Origin: Acorus gramineus
Lineage: Eukaryota; Streptophyta; Magnoliopsida; Acorales; Acoraceae
DNA: 64,000 bases
Assembly: GCA_030737835.1 (NCBI GenBank)
Contig: CM060854.1
Coordinates: 7,326,860 to 7,390,859, forward strand
Reading direction: 5' to 3'
The position numbers were made by a program, and so were the translations under genes. The notes under the pieces were generated by a model. The model was not told where the DNA came from. It saw only the letters and a program-made list of their open reading frames with translations, and ran no database searches. Positions 25,676 to 37,900 of this stretch are shown piece by piece (position 1 is the stretch's first letter; each line of letters starts with the position of its first letter).

Positions 25676-26588
25676 GTGGTGCACAGGACCCCTGAATTTT
25701 TTTATTTATTTTTAAACCCTTTTAATTTTTAGGTGATAGAATGATTTTAATTAGGACTATAGGTCATGGACCCCACCAACATATGTAATTTCCTGAACAA
25801 AAACAACCCAACACATCCATTTAGAACATCCACGTGTATAGTGTACCCTCACCCCTTCTTTTAATTAACCATCCCCTCCACATAAAATAAAAGTCTATTT
25901 TGATTCTACATTTTCATTGACCCCTAAGCCTCTTTCAATATCCATATCCTACACACAGCCATGGAGGCATGGACCCCTCTGCTTGGAGTCCTCACCCAGG
26001 TGCCTATCTTGAAAAAATAAAAATTTTAATCTTTTTTTTTTTTTTGTATCTCAATTGTTCTTAATATCAATCACCATCTTTAAAAAATCTTTAATTTTAC
26101 TTTTGGTTTCATTAACCATCCCACAATTGGGAATCTGTAATCAATAATCTTCTTCTCTCATCCATCAACATTTCGAAGGTATATAATTTTTTCTTTTAAT
26201 TTATTATATTGTTATTAATTTATTTAAAGTTTAAAATATTTGTGTAAATATCTAAAATAATCAAATCATTCAACATTTTCATAATATGAAACCTCTTTGA
26301 TGTCAAATTTAAAGGAATGTATTGATTTTTAAATTTAGATTTTGACATTTTTTGTTGTATAAATCATCGATATAAAATTTAACAAATCGTTTTAAAATTT
26401 AATAATTATCTTTTAAACTTATTCAGAGATATGTTTTATGTGAGTATTTTTATTTTATTTTATACATATTCACTTTTTAAGCTATGCTATTGAAATTAAA
26501 AAAAAAAAACATAATGATACAACTTTAAAAAATATTTACATAAGTCACGTTAGGCCCCCCCTTAAAAAAAATCCTGACTCTGCCACTG
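25576..26588. mobile_element. Non-autonomous hAT element with a giant poly-G tract
   Basis: 1013 bp. Left CAGTGGCGCGGAGCCACG, right CTGACTCTGCCACTG; perfect 8-bp duplication ATCCTGAC at 25568-25575 and 26589-26596. Just inside the left end lies a run of 66 G (25609-25674), preceded by 12 more G and a single T. Same terminal type as 23764-24569 but a different interior. No protein. Confidence 0.92.
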
Positions 26589-26658
26589 ATCCTGACTATA
26601 CCACTAGTGAAACAAATTAATCTATGCACACAACGAACAGTAACGTTTTTAATGTGTA

Positions 26659-28028
26659 TGTTAGAAATAAGAGAGAGAAAATAATAATGAAACCCTAAAA
26701 CCCTTGTACTTGTTCTATCAGAGAGGGACTAAAACCCTTTATATAATAGTACAAAATAGTGTTACACATGTAACACACTAACAAACTAATATAATAACAA
26801 ACAAATATAATAACAAACTGATATATAATCTAACACATTTAACACCCTCTTCCAAACTCTGAAAGGTAGTACCCTTAAAGTTTACACAAATATGATAAAC
26901 TAAAATCCCAACAAAAATAAGTATTATTAGACTAAAATCATTAAAATATCCTAATACTTATTTAACATCCCTCCCAAACTCTGAAGGGTACTTTTGAGTT
27001 GCGGTCTATGTTTTGGAATATCACTTCGCTCCCGCTCTTCTTGACTCGGAGTCGCTCCCGCTTCTTGATTCAGTCGGAGTCGCTCCCGCTCTTCTTGAGT
27101 CAATCGGAGTCGCTCCCGCTCGTTGAGTCAGTCGGAGTCGCTCCCGCTCTTCTTGAGTTAATCAGAGTCGCTCCCGCTCGTTGAGTCAATCGGAGTTGCT
27201 CCCGCTCGTTGAGTCAGTCGAAGTCGCTCCCGCTCTTCTTGAGTCATCCGGAGTCGCTCTTGTTTGTTGAGTCAGTCAAAGTGTTGGTGGATGGAGATGA
27301 CTGTGCGCGAATAGACGACGGCGATAGTGGTTCTCAAGGAAGAAGGAGATCCAAGGATGAGAGGAGTCGTCCGTGGTTCTGCGCCTGCGGTTGACGATGC
27401 TCGTGTGTCGAGTCGTGGAGGAGGAGGAGATCTACGATGAAATCTAGAAAACGAAGAATGGTTGTTGGTGGAGTCAAAAGTCCTCCTCCATCTGTCACAT
27501 CCGCGATTGGTGAATGATCCCATAAATACCAAATTAATCCTCTCTGGACAAAGAGGGAATCAATCAAATTTGATGAACATCACCATAGGACAAGAAATAG
27601 GATTTTTTTTTTTTTTTCGATCGTTCTCTTCCCTTCGATCTGAAGAAGAAATAATGGGACGAGAATATCCATCTTGCGTCGAGGATCGCCTCCAAGGAGG
27701 CCGGGCCGAGATGACAAAGGCGATAGTACCACGAGATGACAAAGACTAGAATGCAAATAGATATGGTTACTAACAGTCCTCCCTCGCTCCGATTGAAGAC
27801 ATCTCAATCGGAGCGGAAAAGAGAAAAGAAAAATTTTATATATTTAGGATTTATGAGGTGGCTCTGATACCATGTTAGAAATAAGAGAGAAAAAATAATA
27901 ATGAAACTCTAAAACCCTTGTACTTGTTCTATTAAAGAGGGGGACTAAAGCCCTTTATATAATAGTACAAGATAGTGTTACACGTATAACACACTAACAA
28001 ACTGATATATAATTTAACACATTTAACA
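26659..28028 (-). mobile_element. TRIM-type non-autonomous LTR retrotransposon
   Basis: 1370 bp, read on the minus strand. LTRs at 27873-28028 (5') and 26659-26844 (3') start TG and end CA. The primer-binding site next to the 5' LTR reads TGGTATCAGAGCC (27860-27872), complementary to initiator methionine tRNA as in many copia-like and TRIM elements. A purine-rich tract borders the 3' LTR (about 26845-26856). The 5-bp target duplication GTGTA is perfect (26654-26658, 28029-28033). There is no gag or pol; structurally it looks whole for a non-autonomous element. The similar LTRs suggest moderate age. Confidence 0.9.
27015..27290. repeat. Minisatellite inside the TRIM element
   Basis: About eight imperfect copies of a roughly 30-bp unit built on GAGTCGCTCCCGCTC and TTGAGTCAGTCG. 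Much richer in GC than the surroundings. Encodes no recognised protein. Confidence 0.8.
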
Positions 28029-28588
28029 GTGTAATATAAAAGACAATGGACATGGTCCCCTATCAAATTGCACCAGGTAATTAACTATTAATTATTTACC
28101 ACATGTCAAATTAGATGACTCCATACTCCATAGTTTATACATGAAGTATGTCCACTTGTTAAATTTAATTAAAGCACTATATGCACATTTCATGGTCTAG
28201 ACTCTAGACACTACCGATTCCCACGCGTAGAAAAGACATGAGAGCAGCAAAGAAAAAACAAATGTGTCAATTACACTACTCAAACTCTTACAAAAGCAGA
28301 GAATCATTTTTATTTAGGATAATTCTGGTATGTATGTTTCTAAATTTTTTTTAAAATAATATACATCATCTAATGAGTTATAGGTACATATTATTATAAA
28401 AAAATAAAATATATACATCAATAAATAGATTGTATGAGTGCATTAATAAAAATGTGAAAATTTTTTAACGATATTAATATATGCTCAGTTGATTTTTTAT
28501 CGATGTATATCGAATTGGAATAGGGGTTGGAAAAAAATATTGTGTAACAGTACTCTTTTATATAATACTAAAAAAATTTCTCCCGTGT

Positions 28589-29705
28589 GATGTAGAGTTA
28601 TTCGTCTCTAATAATCATATTAAGATAAATAACGATCCATGCAGAGTAAACAAATATTCTTCGATTGTTTTTTTAGTTTTTCTCATTGAAAAACATAAAT
28701 TGATTTTTTTTATATTCACCTTGAATAAAATGAAGATAAATGGGAGGTAAGAAATAGATAAAAGTTTATAACTTTTAAGGGTTAAAGACATTTGAGTTCC
28801 TGTAAATATCCACAAATCCATATAAGTCCTTACAAACTTGGAGTCGGACATACAGGTACTTTAAACTGTTATGGTGGGTCAATTTAATCCATAGGTTAAC
28901 TTTTTATCTAATTTGATGATATATTCTCAAAATATTCCATCTGTATGAAATTAAACACTCATATAAATAACTGAAAAAATAGAAAAAAAACATATATATC
29001 CTTTTAAATGACCATCTTGCCCTTGATCAAACTCATTTTCACTTTTTTTTCTTTTGCGGATTTTGACTTTATTGTTGCGTACTACTCCATTATTATTATT
29101 TTTTGCTTCTATTTCAAACAATTATAATTATGAAGATGATTTTGTTTATGTATTATATTTATTATACTATAGATATTACTTAGATTTTTTATTTTACATT
29201 TTCATGAGGTGGTTACACAAATTAAAAAGCTCACATTAATCACCGTGTTATGTATTGTGGATGGTATAATAGTAAAATCATACTTATGGTGAATTTTAAC
29301 CATGATAAGTTAAAAAATGATTTAACAGTAGGGATGTATTAGACATGTTCTGTATTTCTGGAGATGTAAATATCCATCCCCAAGTTTATAAAGACTTATA
29401 TGGATTTATAGATGTTTATAGGGACTCAAACGTCTTTAAACCCTACTTTTAAATAACAACTATATTTCGGGATAAATTGTTTGTGATTGAAAATAAATAT
29501 ATGAGGTGTGTGGAATATGATTGATATGACATGTTTTAGGATGTGTACGGGAAGTGTAGGTGAGATGGTTTTTTTAAATGACTAAGAATTCTTTTTATCA
29601 TTTGACATAAATAAACTATATAAATAATTTCAACATCTAAAATAGTTATCGGACTTTATTTTAAATTATTTAAATATATCTATTCCCAAATCAAACGGCT
29701 TCTGT
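28589..29705. repeat. Interspersed repeat split by a Mutator-like element
   Basis: The parts 28589-28778 and 29444-29705 align in order with the uninterrupted repeat at 31779-32235 (for example AGTTTATAACTTTTAA against AGTTTATGACTTTTTAA, then ATAACAACTATA against ATGACAATTATA). The join falls exactly at the ends of the 665-bp insertion. Family unknown; it may itself be a MITE. Confidence 0.65.
28779..29443. mobile_element. Mutator-like foldback element, nested
   Basis: 665 bp with inverted repeats of about 70 bp opening GGGTTAAAGACATTTGAG and GGGTTTAAAGACGTTTGAG. Flanks AACTTTTAA and TACTTTTAA form a 9-bp duplication with one mismatch. A 61-codon open frame inside (29054-29239) shows no domain. 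Confidence 0.85.
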
Positions 29706-29794
29706 AATTTGCAATTTCATCACAAACCTCAATCACAATAACAATAATAATAATAATAAAAAATTGGTTACTTGATACAAGTTACAATTGGTAT

Positions 29795-29920
29795 TTGTTT
29801 TTTTGTTGGAATTTTTTTTTTCTTGATCAAATCTTTCCCTGTTAGCAGGTGACAAAACTCAAACCTAAGTCCGCTCACTAAAGAGAGGGTACATCTCCCA
29901 TCCTATCAAAAAGAGATTCG
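29795..29920 (-). mobile_element. Short SINE-like retroposon
   Basis: 126-bp insert between direct repeats GTTACAATTGGTAT and GTTACAATTAGTAT (29781-29794, 29921-29934). T-rich at its left side, which reads as an A-tail on the minus strand. Pol III boxes are not clear, so the class is tentative. Confidence 0.5.
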
Positions 29921-30031
29921 GTTACAATTAGTATCAGAAGTTGATTAAATTTCTAAAAAATCTTTGTGTATCTGATTTTTCATGCAAATTAAGACTTTTT
30001 TAATTTCATCAAACTCTAGATGCCTCTTTTG

Positions 30032-30236
30032 TCCCCACACGCTCAAGCGTGGTGACAGGGACACCCTCCGTTTGTGAGAGGTTAAATCCTCGATTCTTAT
30101 CGGGTGCAGGATGAGAAGAAAAAAAAATCCTCTGAACTAGTTGTTAAAACCCATTGGATTGGTTGGTAAAGGGCCTAATAGCCCCATTTCTCTCCTCTCG
30201 ATACAGTCTTTCCTACCCAAAAAATAAATAAATAAA
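30032..30236 (+). mobile_element. SINE with perfect 17-bp target duplication
   Basis: 205 bp between perfect copies of TCTAGATGCCTCTTTTG (30015-30031, 30237-30253). It ends in an AAAAAATAAATAAATAAA tail and has a B-box-like GGTTAAATCC near 30083, fitting a tRNA-derived SINE. The perfect duplication points to a recent insertion. Confidence 0.82.
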
Positions 30237-31057
30237 TCTAGATGCCTCTTTTGGTGGGCATGGGGGTGTTTTTGCATCCTATAAATATAAATTTTACAAT
30301 AGCTGTATGCAACAAAATTTTACAGAATAAATCTTCTAAATTTACAGAAGTTTCCATTAAAATTCACAAAAGATATGTCATTGATTAGATTCTTTCCTTT
30401 TTCGCATGCACACAAATACACAATGGCGCATGCCATACACTAATTTTGGATGTAATATATTATCAACCAAATTAAACTAAATGTTGGTCAATGTCCACCA
30501 CTCAAGGCAAATCACAGGCAAATAACAAGTTCTTCTTTATTCCCCAAAAATTAATAAAATAATTAAAAATTATGCTATATTTTTTTTTATAGTGACTTTT
30601 ATATACCTCACATGATTTGATTTTTTTAAAAAGTATATTTGGTTAATAAAATATATATAGTTAAGCTCGTATGAACTGAATGCATGTATATTTACGTTTT
30701 TATGATAGAGTATATATATAAACTTAGTGAAATATGTGTTGGCTAGACAATTTTATATTTTATATATTAAGTTAATAATGTTGCGTTGTAAAAGTGATGG
30801 TAAAAATGATAGAATATACCAAATGTTTCACACTTTCACTCTATGTCAAGAGGTTTTCGCAGTCCATCTGTCTTTGTACATATGTTAATATGAATGAATA
30901 TGCCGGGGGATGTCTGCCAACCATTCTTTTCTTCTTTTTTTTGCTGAACAAAATTATAAGCCAGTATCCATTCCAATCGTATTCAAAATAGACACTATCT
31001 GCACCATTATAGCCATTTCAAAATAGAGGTCCCTCCTTCCCGCTGATAGGACAAGTT

Positions 31058-31119
31058 TTTTGAACTTATTAACACGTGTATTGACTTAGGTTACATTTAA
31101 TACACGCGTTAATAAGTTC
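31058..31119. repeat. Short perfect-type hairpin
   Basis: Arms of 22 bp with one mismatch (TGAACTTATTAACACGTG... and its complement) around an 18-bp loop. It may be the core of a small MITE or an expressed hairpin; I see no wider element. Confidence 0.6.
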
Positions 31120-31778
31120 ATAAAAATTATTTGTTTCCTAGGAATTAGGTGTGTACTATATTCCCTCAAAATTGTATATTAATACACGTGAAAAAAGTTG
31201 TGCCGGTATTCAACATCCCCTCAAAATTGTATTATTTCACTGGTACAAAGAGATTCACACATTTTATTATGTTTTCTAACAATAATAACTAAAACATAAT
31301 AAATAATAAAAAAAATTATTACAAAAATAATTATCTATTATCAAATAATGCATACGAGACTATACATGAGATTAAGTATAATAAGATACTTTAAAATAAA
31401 TTCCATCCCCACAAATTAACTTCCACTTCCACGTCAAATGTTCTTGATATTAGTATGAACAAATGTGAAAGGGATCATCCCTTACATCCACTTTTTTACT
31501 TTCACCTCAACCAGTGAAAAAAATATTTATATTTTCCTACCTATTATTGATTGTTTGTAAAGACTAGAAAGATATTTCAGGCTAGCATAAGCAGCACGTG
31601 TAAAATGATTCAATGAAATATCAATCAAAATAATTTAAAGGCACCCCATTTTCAAACAGTAGGAGACAAAAAAAAAAAAAACAATAGCTTAATTAAATGC
31701 TACAAACACATTTTTATAAATAAGTATCTAAAAAACTATTTTTTCATAATTCCTAACCCCCCTATGGGTGTGACATTG

Positions 31779-32235
31779 GGTTATTCGCTCCTGATAGCTA
31801 TACTGGGATAGATAACATTTCATGCTGAATAAGAAACTTTTTGTTTGGTTATCTTTTCTGTTATTCTCATTGGAAAACGTAAAAATGACTTTTTTGTTGT
31901 TTGGTTCACCTTAGATTAAGTGATAGATAAATGGTTGATAAGGGATGAATAAGAGTTTATGACTTTTTAAATGACAATTATAGCCCCTGAAAATAGTGTG
32001 AGAGATATATGATTGATTTCATAGATGTGACAGTTTTTGAAATCTATGTGAGACTGTTAGGTGAGATAAATTTTTTAAAATGACAGAGAAGAGTATTTTT
32101 ATCCATTGGCATAGATAAGCCTTGATAAGCAATTCCAACATTTCTTTAGAATAGTTATCAGGTTTTATCTTAGCTTATCCAGACATAACTATCGAAGTTT
32201 ATTCTATCAAAACAAACAACTTTTTTGAGTTATTC
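31779..32235. repeat. Uninterrupted member of the 28.6-kb repeat family
   Basis: Aligns with 28589-28778 plus 29444-29705, and more distantly with about 10395-10870. It provides the unfilled version of the site used by the nested Mutator-like element. No coding content recognised. Confidence 0.6.
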
Positions 32236-32379
32236 CCATGTATTCTTCATTATTCTTACCTTATATTCCACGCCATACGGGGGTAAAGAGACAGCTTCTT
32301 AAAAACTTAATTTTAAACCCAGCTTTTAATAAAAAGCTAACTCTCAAACTCGTAATCAAACAGGACTTTAGCCACCTAT

Positions 32380-32445
32380 CAATCACACATATTCCCTATG
32401 CCGACATGGATTTCATCACACATATTCCCTATGCCGACATGGAAA
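32380..32445. repeat. 33-bp direct duplication
   Basis: ATCACACATATTCCCTATGC followed by CGACATGGA occurs twice in tandem. No function seen. Confidence 0.85.
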
Positions 32446-33095
32446 TCCACCTTCTCTGTTTTCATTAGTCCATTCTGAATATACCCACCAAATTATGCTT
32501 TCACACATGAGAAACAGATTCCATGAATTTAACTCTTCCACCAATTCCATCTCCTCAGAATCAATCCCAATCATTGTACCATATTGTTTCCTTGGACCAT
32601 GTGTCTGATTAAGATGGAGACTTGAAATTTCCACTGCAAAACATCTTTAGATACATTGGCAAGTTGTTGGTACTATTGTCCACTTCTAGGAACATAGTCT
32701 ACTTTAAAAATCTAGTTTTTAAGTAAGCTCGTTGTACAAACATTTATTATATTTGATAACCTAACTAATACAAATAATTGTGAAATATGCACAACTACTG
32801 TAGTGTGAGACTTCTTGTATGTTTTTGCTTCCTAAGTAAAATGTATAAAATGCAAAGATTCACATATACAGCACTGCAGCATTAGGGATGGACATGCATT
32901 CTATCAGGTGGAGGAGAATTCATTCTCTTGGCACGTTGATCTCTTCTTACAAACGAAAAGACACAGATGGAGCGGGTGGCGGCGATGAGGCCGAACCTTG
33001 GTGCCGCCGACACGCTCTTTTGGAGAGCAAAAGCAAGCAAACCTCCCATCTCTGAGAGAAATTTATGCAAATTTGGAAATCAAAGATTCCCGTAA

Positions 33096-33525
33096 AACCG
33101 GTTTGGATATGAAATAGCTCAGGGAATAAGTAAGAATAAAGCAGATTAAGTATTTTTTGTTGTTTGGATGCAGGGAACACCTAAAATTAAAGTGGTATAT
33201 GGATTTTAACCAACCCCTAAAATTAAAGTTATTACAAGTTATTCCACCCAAAGAATATGTGAACTCACTGTCAAATCAATTGTCATCACCTCTAATAAAT
33301 CACATATCAAATCAACTATCATTATTTTTTACATTTTATAAATCATTATCCACACTTTATTCACATTTTACTCAAACAACAAAAAATTTATTATTACATT
33401 TCCCAACAAGAATAGTTCAAAATATACAACCAAACACAAAATCACTTTATCATTACTTATATTCACTTATGCCAGAATAAATATATACTAAAAAATAAAT
33501 CATATTTTGTATCCAAACGGAGGTT
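33096..33525. mobile_element. Dispersed copy of the 430-bp Harbinger-type MITE
   Basis: 430 bp flanked by TAA (33093-33095, 33526-33528). The ends read AACCGGTTTGGATATGAAAT and, reversed, AAACCTCCGTTTGGATACAA. The interior (GGTATATGGATT, CAACC, TTGTCATCACCTCT) matches the 433-bp element of the tandem array, which confirms that family away from the array. Confidence 0.82.
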
Positions 33526-33539
33526 TAAAAATTAAGGTC

Positions 33540-34020
33540 TTTCTTTGGTTTCTTTACTGAGAAAGGCTCTTGACAACCACTTGCGTCATATGTTTGGCGG
33601 AATCAGAGACCATTCACCACCTACTCTGCAAGTGCCCAAATAGCAATGCACCTTTGGTGAATTATCGGGGCATGCACCGGTCTCAATACCGCATTTCAGA
33701 ACCTTGAGGAATTGTGGAACGCTGGCAAAGCAATTGAAAGGACAAGATGCTCGACGCAAGTCGTCAAGGATATCTCAAGCAGTGGTTCTCACAAGAGCGT
33801 GGGCAATTTAACAGACCCGCATTAAAGCTATCTTTCGAGGTACAACATGTGAGATTCTCCTAATCGATAGGAGACTGGTTATCAAGGAGTGAGGATGGGA
33901 GTTGGAAGCCGATGAATCCTCCTGAACTTGGATATCTCTTCTAAATGAGGATCGTTCAGTATTTTCTTTTACTTTTTCATTTTTCTCCATTTCCTCTCAT
34001 CCCCATTCAGATTTGTACTA
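33540..34020 (+). pseudogene. LINE remnant: reverse-transcriptase zinc-binding end
   Basis: One frame at about 33582-33665 reads CVICLAESETIHHLLCKCPN, the CxxC...H...C pattern of the zinc-binding region that follows reverse transcriptase in plant LINEs. Further traces (LLIDRRLVI) continue in other frames. It is short, frameshifted and without upstream reverse transcriptase, so it is a 3' fragment. Confidence 0.6.
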
Positions 34021-34972
34021 GGTTATTCGTAACGAAAACGCAGTAACAATATCTTAAAAAAATAAAATTAAACGTATAGAATGCAAAGTTTCACACAGGT
34101 AGAATTTTGAAGAAGATTTCAGAACAAATACTAAGGAGCAATTTGATAACTCCAATTATTCAATGAAGTATATAATTTTTAAAAATGAAAGTCCACTAGG
34201 ACTACAGAGGTTGTCCCTAGACTTATCCTTTCTTTTTGTTATTGCCCATTAATTAAATAATGGGTCTGCTCATGTTATTTAGAGAATCCATTTATCAATA
34301 AACATGTTTTGTATCATGCACGACCATAACACATACAAAACACAATTGCAAGTTTGTATGCATTGTTTACATAAATATACATTGGATTGCATAGTGTTAA
34401 CTCATGAATGATTATATTGGATTGAGTAAGATAACTCATGAATGATTCAGTTTGATTTATGGAATATTAAGCTCAACTATTAATTATTCAATTCAATTTA
34501 TGGTTGATATAAATAAGCTCAATCAATACAATGTCCATTTTAGTTCAATTTAATTTGGTGTTACGAATCATATTATTTCCATTCATGTATTGTTAAATTT
34601 ACTTCATGAACGGTTTAGTTCAGTTTATTTTAAATCAATACATAAATTATTCAATTTGATTAAAAAAATAATATTTCTCCATGAAACGACACCTCACAAC
34701 ACAGCATGAGATATCTGGTCAGTCCCACTACCCCTGACTGATGAACACAGTTCTTTCTACAAATATAACTAGGAATTTTCACATACAACATCTTCATAAC
34801 AAGAATGATAAAATTCAGGCAGTAAAACATAACAAAAGTTTAGAACTTCTAATACGACATAAAAATTGTTCTAGCTATAAAAAAAACATGACCAGTCCAA
34901 AAAGAGTTAAGAGAGGGTGTAAACTAATTTAATAAACTGGATATGTAATTTTACCTTCACTTTCCACACCTT

Positions 34973-37900
34973 TCACTGCCTGCTTTTCTTCATACTGCAA
35001 TTAGGGCATTTGTACTGCTTTATGCTCTCAGCTTTCGCTGGTGTAATCTTAACACACTTCCCATGGAACCACCTTTCACATATGTCGCAACCAATCCAAA
35101 ACTCTTCGGCGCTGTAACTGCCTCCGCAAGTCCCACAGAGGGTGTCACTGTGCTCATCCTCATCTTCTCCGTATCCCTCGTCTACGTGCTTTGAATTGCT
35201 TTTCACCTGTCCATCGCTTGATCGCTATGGAGAGAAACGCAGAATATTATTAGATGCAAAGTTTAAAGAGAAACATTAGATGAAAGACTTTTTTTTCAAA
35301 ATAATCTCTCACCTTTGTTGACACTTTTGATTTACTTCCAATGTCCATCACGGGCTTGTCTTTCATGGGAGTCTTTCGTGTGACTACTTCATAAACAGTA
35401 GGCAGTTCATTAATCATGCCAAACAGGCGCTTCCTGTAGAGTGGAAAATGTGATATCTAACATGAAATCTCAATAAACAACTTGCAATTCCAACAATAGT
35501 AGTTAGAGAAGCAGCAGATTGGTTGATCAATCATGAATACATATATGATCACATTGATAAGCAGCAGTCCTAATTTTCCCTCGCTTTTTTCTTCTTCTTT
35601 TTTTCTTTTTTCTTTTTTTTTTCCCTTTCTTTCTCTGTGTTTTTTTTTTTTTGTTAAAAAAAGGTGGGACGTCCATCCAATTTCCAATATAACAGGGGAG
35701 AGAACCCAACACACAAAAACAATGCACAAAACACCACTCCTTTACAACAAGATAACAAAGATTTCATTCCCCTCCCTGGCTACAAGCCTACAACCATAGT
35801 TTAAAGTGCGGCCGCACGTACTTCGCCATGTGCGCCCTCGGGCGCACTTGGAACCCATGTGCGACGCACATGCCTTCAATGTGCGGCATGTGCGCCGCAC
35901 ATGCGGCAAAATGGCCGCATATGCGCCATGTGCGCCGCACATGGCGCCAACGGCTAGTTTCCAACTAGCCGTTGGAATTTTTTTTTGGGTGTTTTTTGAG
36001 GGTCCCCACTATAAAATAGGTTCCATTTGAATCCCAAATGCACCTAAAACAATTACAACATCTCTCCAAACTCTCAATTCTCAAAACTCTCAAATTCTCT
36101 AAACTCTCAAATTTTTCCAATACTCTCAATCCTCAAAACTCTTGATGTTCTTTCAAATTTTCCACTTCAACTTGTTATTCTAGTGTGTGATTCATTTAGT
36201 TTATTATTGTAGGGGTTGTTGAAAAAGGCTTAAAAGAATCTTGAAGGCATTTGGAGGAGACTCTTGAGGAGTTCATCATTTGTTTGCATCTTCTTATCTC
36301 AATCTCTTGTGTTTTTCTTTTTTCACTAGTCACTAGACTCTCTACACTGGTGGTTTAGCTTGGTTTAGAATGCATTTGATTAGGATGCCCAATTCAAATG
36401 CTCGTCAATGTGTGAATGCCACCACTGAAATTAAAAAAGAAATTCGTGATTATTATAATACCCAATCTAAGGCTTCTAGAGTTACTGCTAGGTACCAAGA
36501 TCCCTACTTAAGACCAAATACCGAAGAAGAGGATGAAGATGATGTTGTTCCCCTTGAATCAAACCCCGGCCCTAGTTCTCGCCCCGATCCATCCCAACCC
36601 AAAAAAAGAATACGTGATCGTTCTAGGGGACCTCTTGATAGAATGTTTTCTAGAGGTAGTGAAGCTAGGAATCCATCTCAAACCCAATCATCCATAGAGA
36701 GCCACTTCAAAAAGGATGAGATGAATGAGACTTATCGTAGCATTGCACAATTTTTCTATCACGCTGGAATTGCTTTCAATGCTGCTGCTACAGCCCCATT
36801 CAAGAAAATGATAAAGAGGATAGGTGATTTTGGCCGAGATCTCAAACCACCCACCCCATACCAATTGGCCGGACCTTTGTTGGATAGTGAAGTAGAGGCA
36901 ACAAGGGAATTGGAACAACAATATAGGAAGAGTTGTAAATTATATGGGTGTAGTATCATGGCTGATGGTTGGACTGCACGGGATGGTCGGAAATTCATTA
37001 ACTTTCTGGCTAATTGTCCCACCGGCACATTATTTATCAAATCTATTGATGCTTCATCACACTCACAAATAGCCACTTACTTTTATAATCAATTGATCAA
37101 TGTCATTGCACAAGTAGGTCCGGAGCACGTTGTCCAAGTTGTCACGGACAACGCCGCTTCTTTCATTTCTGCGGGTGAGCTCCTCCAACAAAGGTGGCCT
37201 CACCTATTTTGGACACCTTGTGCCGCACATTGCATTAATTTGATGATTAAAGAAATTTGCAAAGAACACATGTCCACCATAGCTAAAGCACGTAGGATTT
37301 GTGTACTCATGTATAAACACTCACAACTTCTTCATCTCATAAGGGAGAAGTTAAAAGGAAATCTTGTAAGGGCGGAAGTCACTCGATTTGCCACCCATGT
37401 CCTATGTGTACAAAGCCTCTATTTTCATAGACAAGCTTTGAGACAATTAGTCGTTTCTTCCGAATGGAACAATGGACATTGGGCAAAGGGTAGGGAGGCA
37501 AAGAAGGTGGTAAGGATAATCCTTGAAGATAACTTTTGGAAGAGTGTCCAACAAATAATGAAGTTCACAACACCATTAGTACAAGTATTTGAGGATGGTG
37601 GATGGGGATGAAAAACCCTCACTTCCATATGTTTGGCATGCGATGGAAAATGCAAAAGCCAAGATTAAAGAGAATTTTAACTATAGGGAAAGAGATTATA
37701 GGACCGTTATCTCTATTATTGATAGGAGATGGGAACATCAAATGAGAAGTTCCCTTTATCATGCCGCTTATTATCTTAATCCCTGTTTATTTTATGGTGT
37801 TGACAGGAATGAAGTGGACAACACCCATTTCCGGGGATTCTTGGATGTATTGGAGAAGATGGTCCCAGACGTCGCCACACAAGATGTCATAAGCATTCAA

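Noticed and set aside
27462-27749. 95-codon frame inside the TRIM element
   Set aside because: No domain; lies in the non-coding interior of an LTR fossil.
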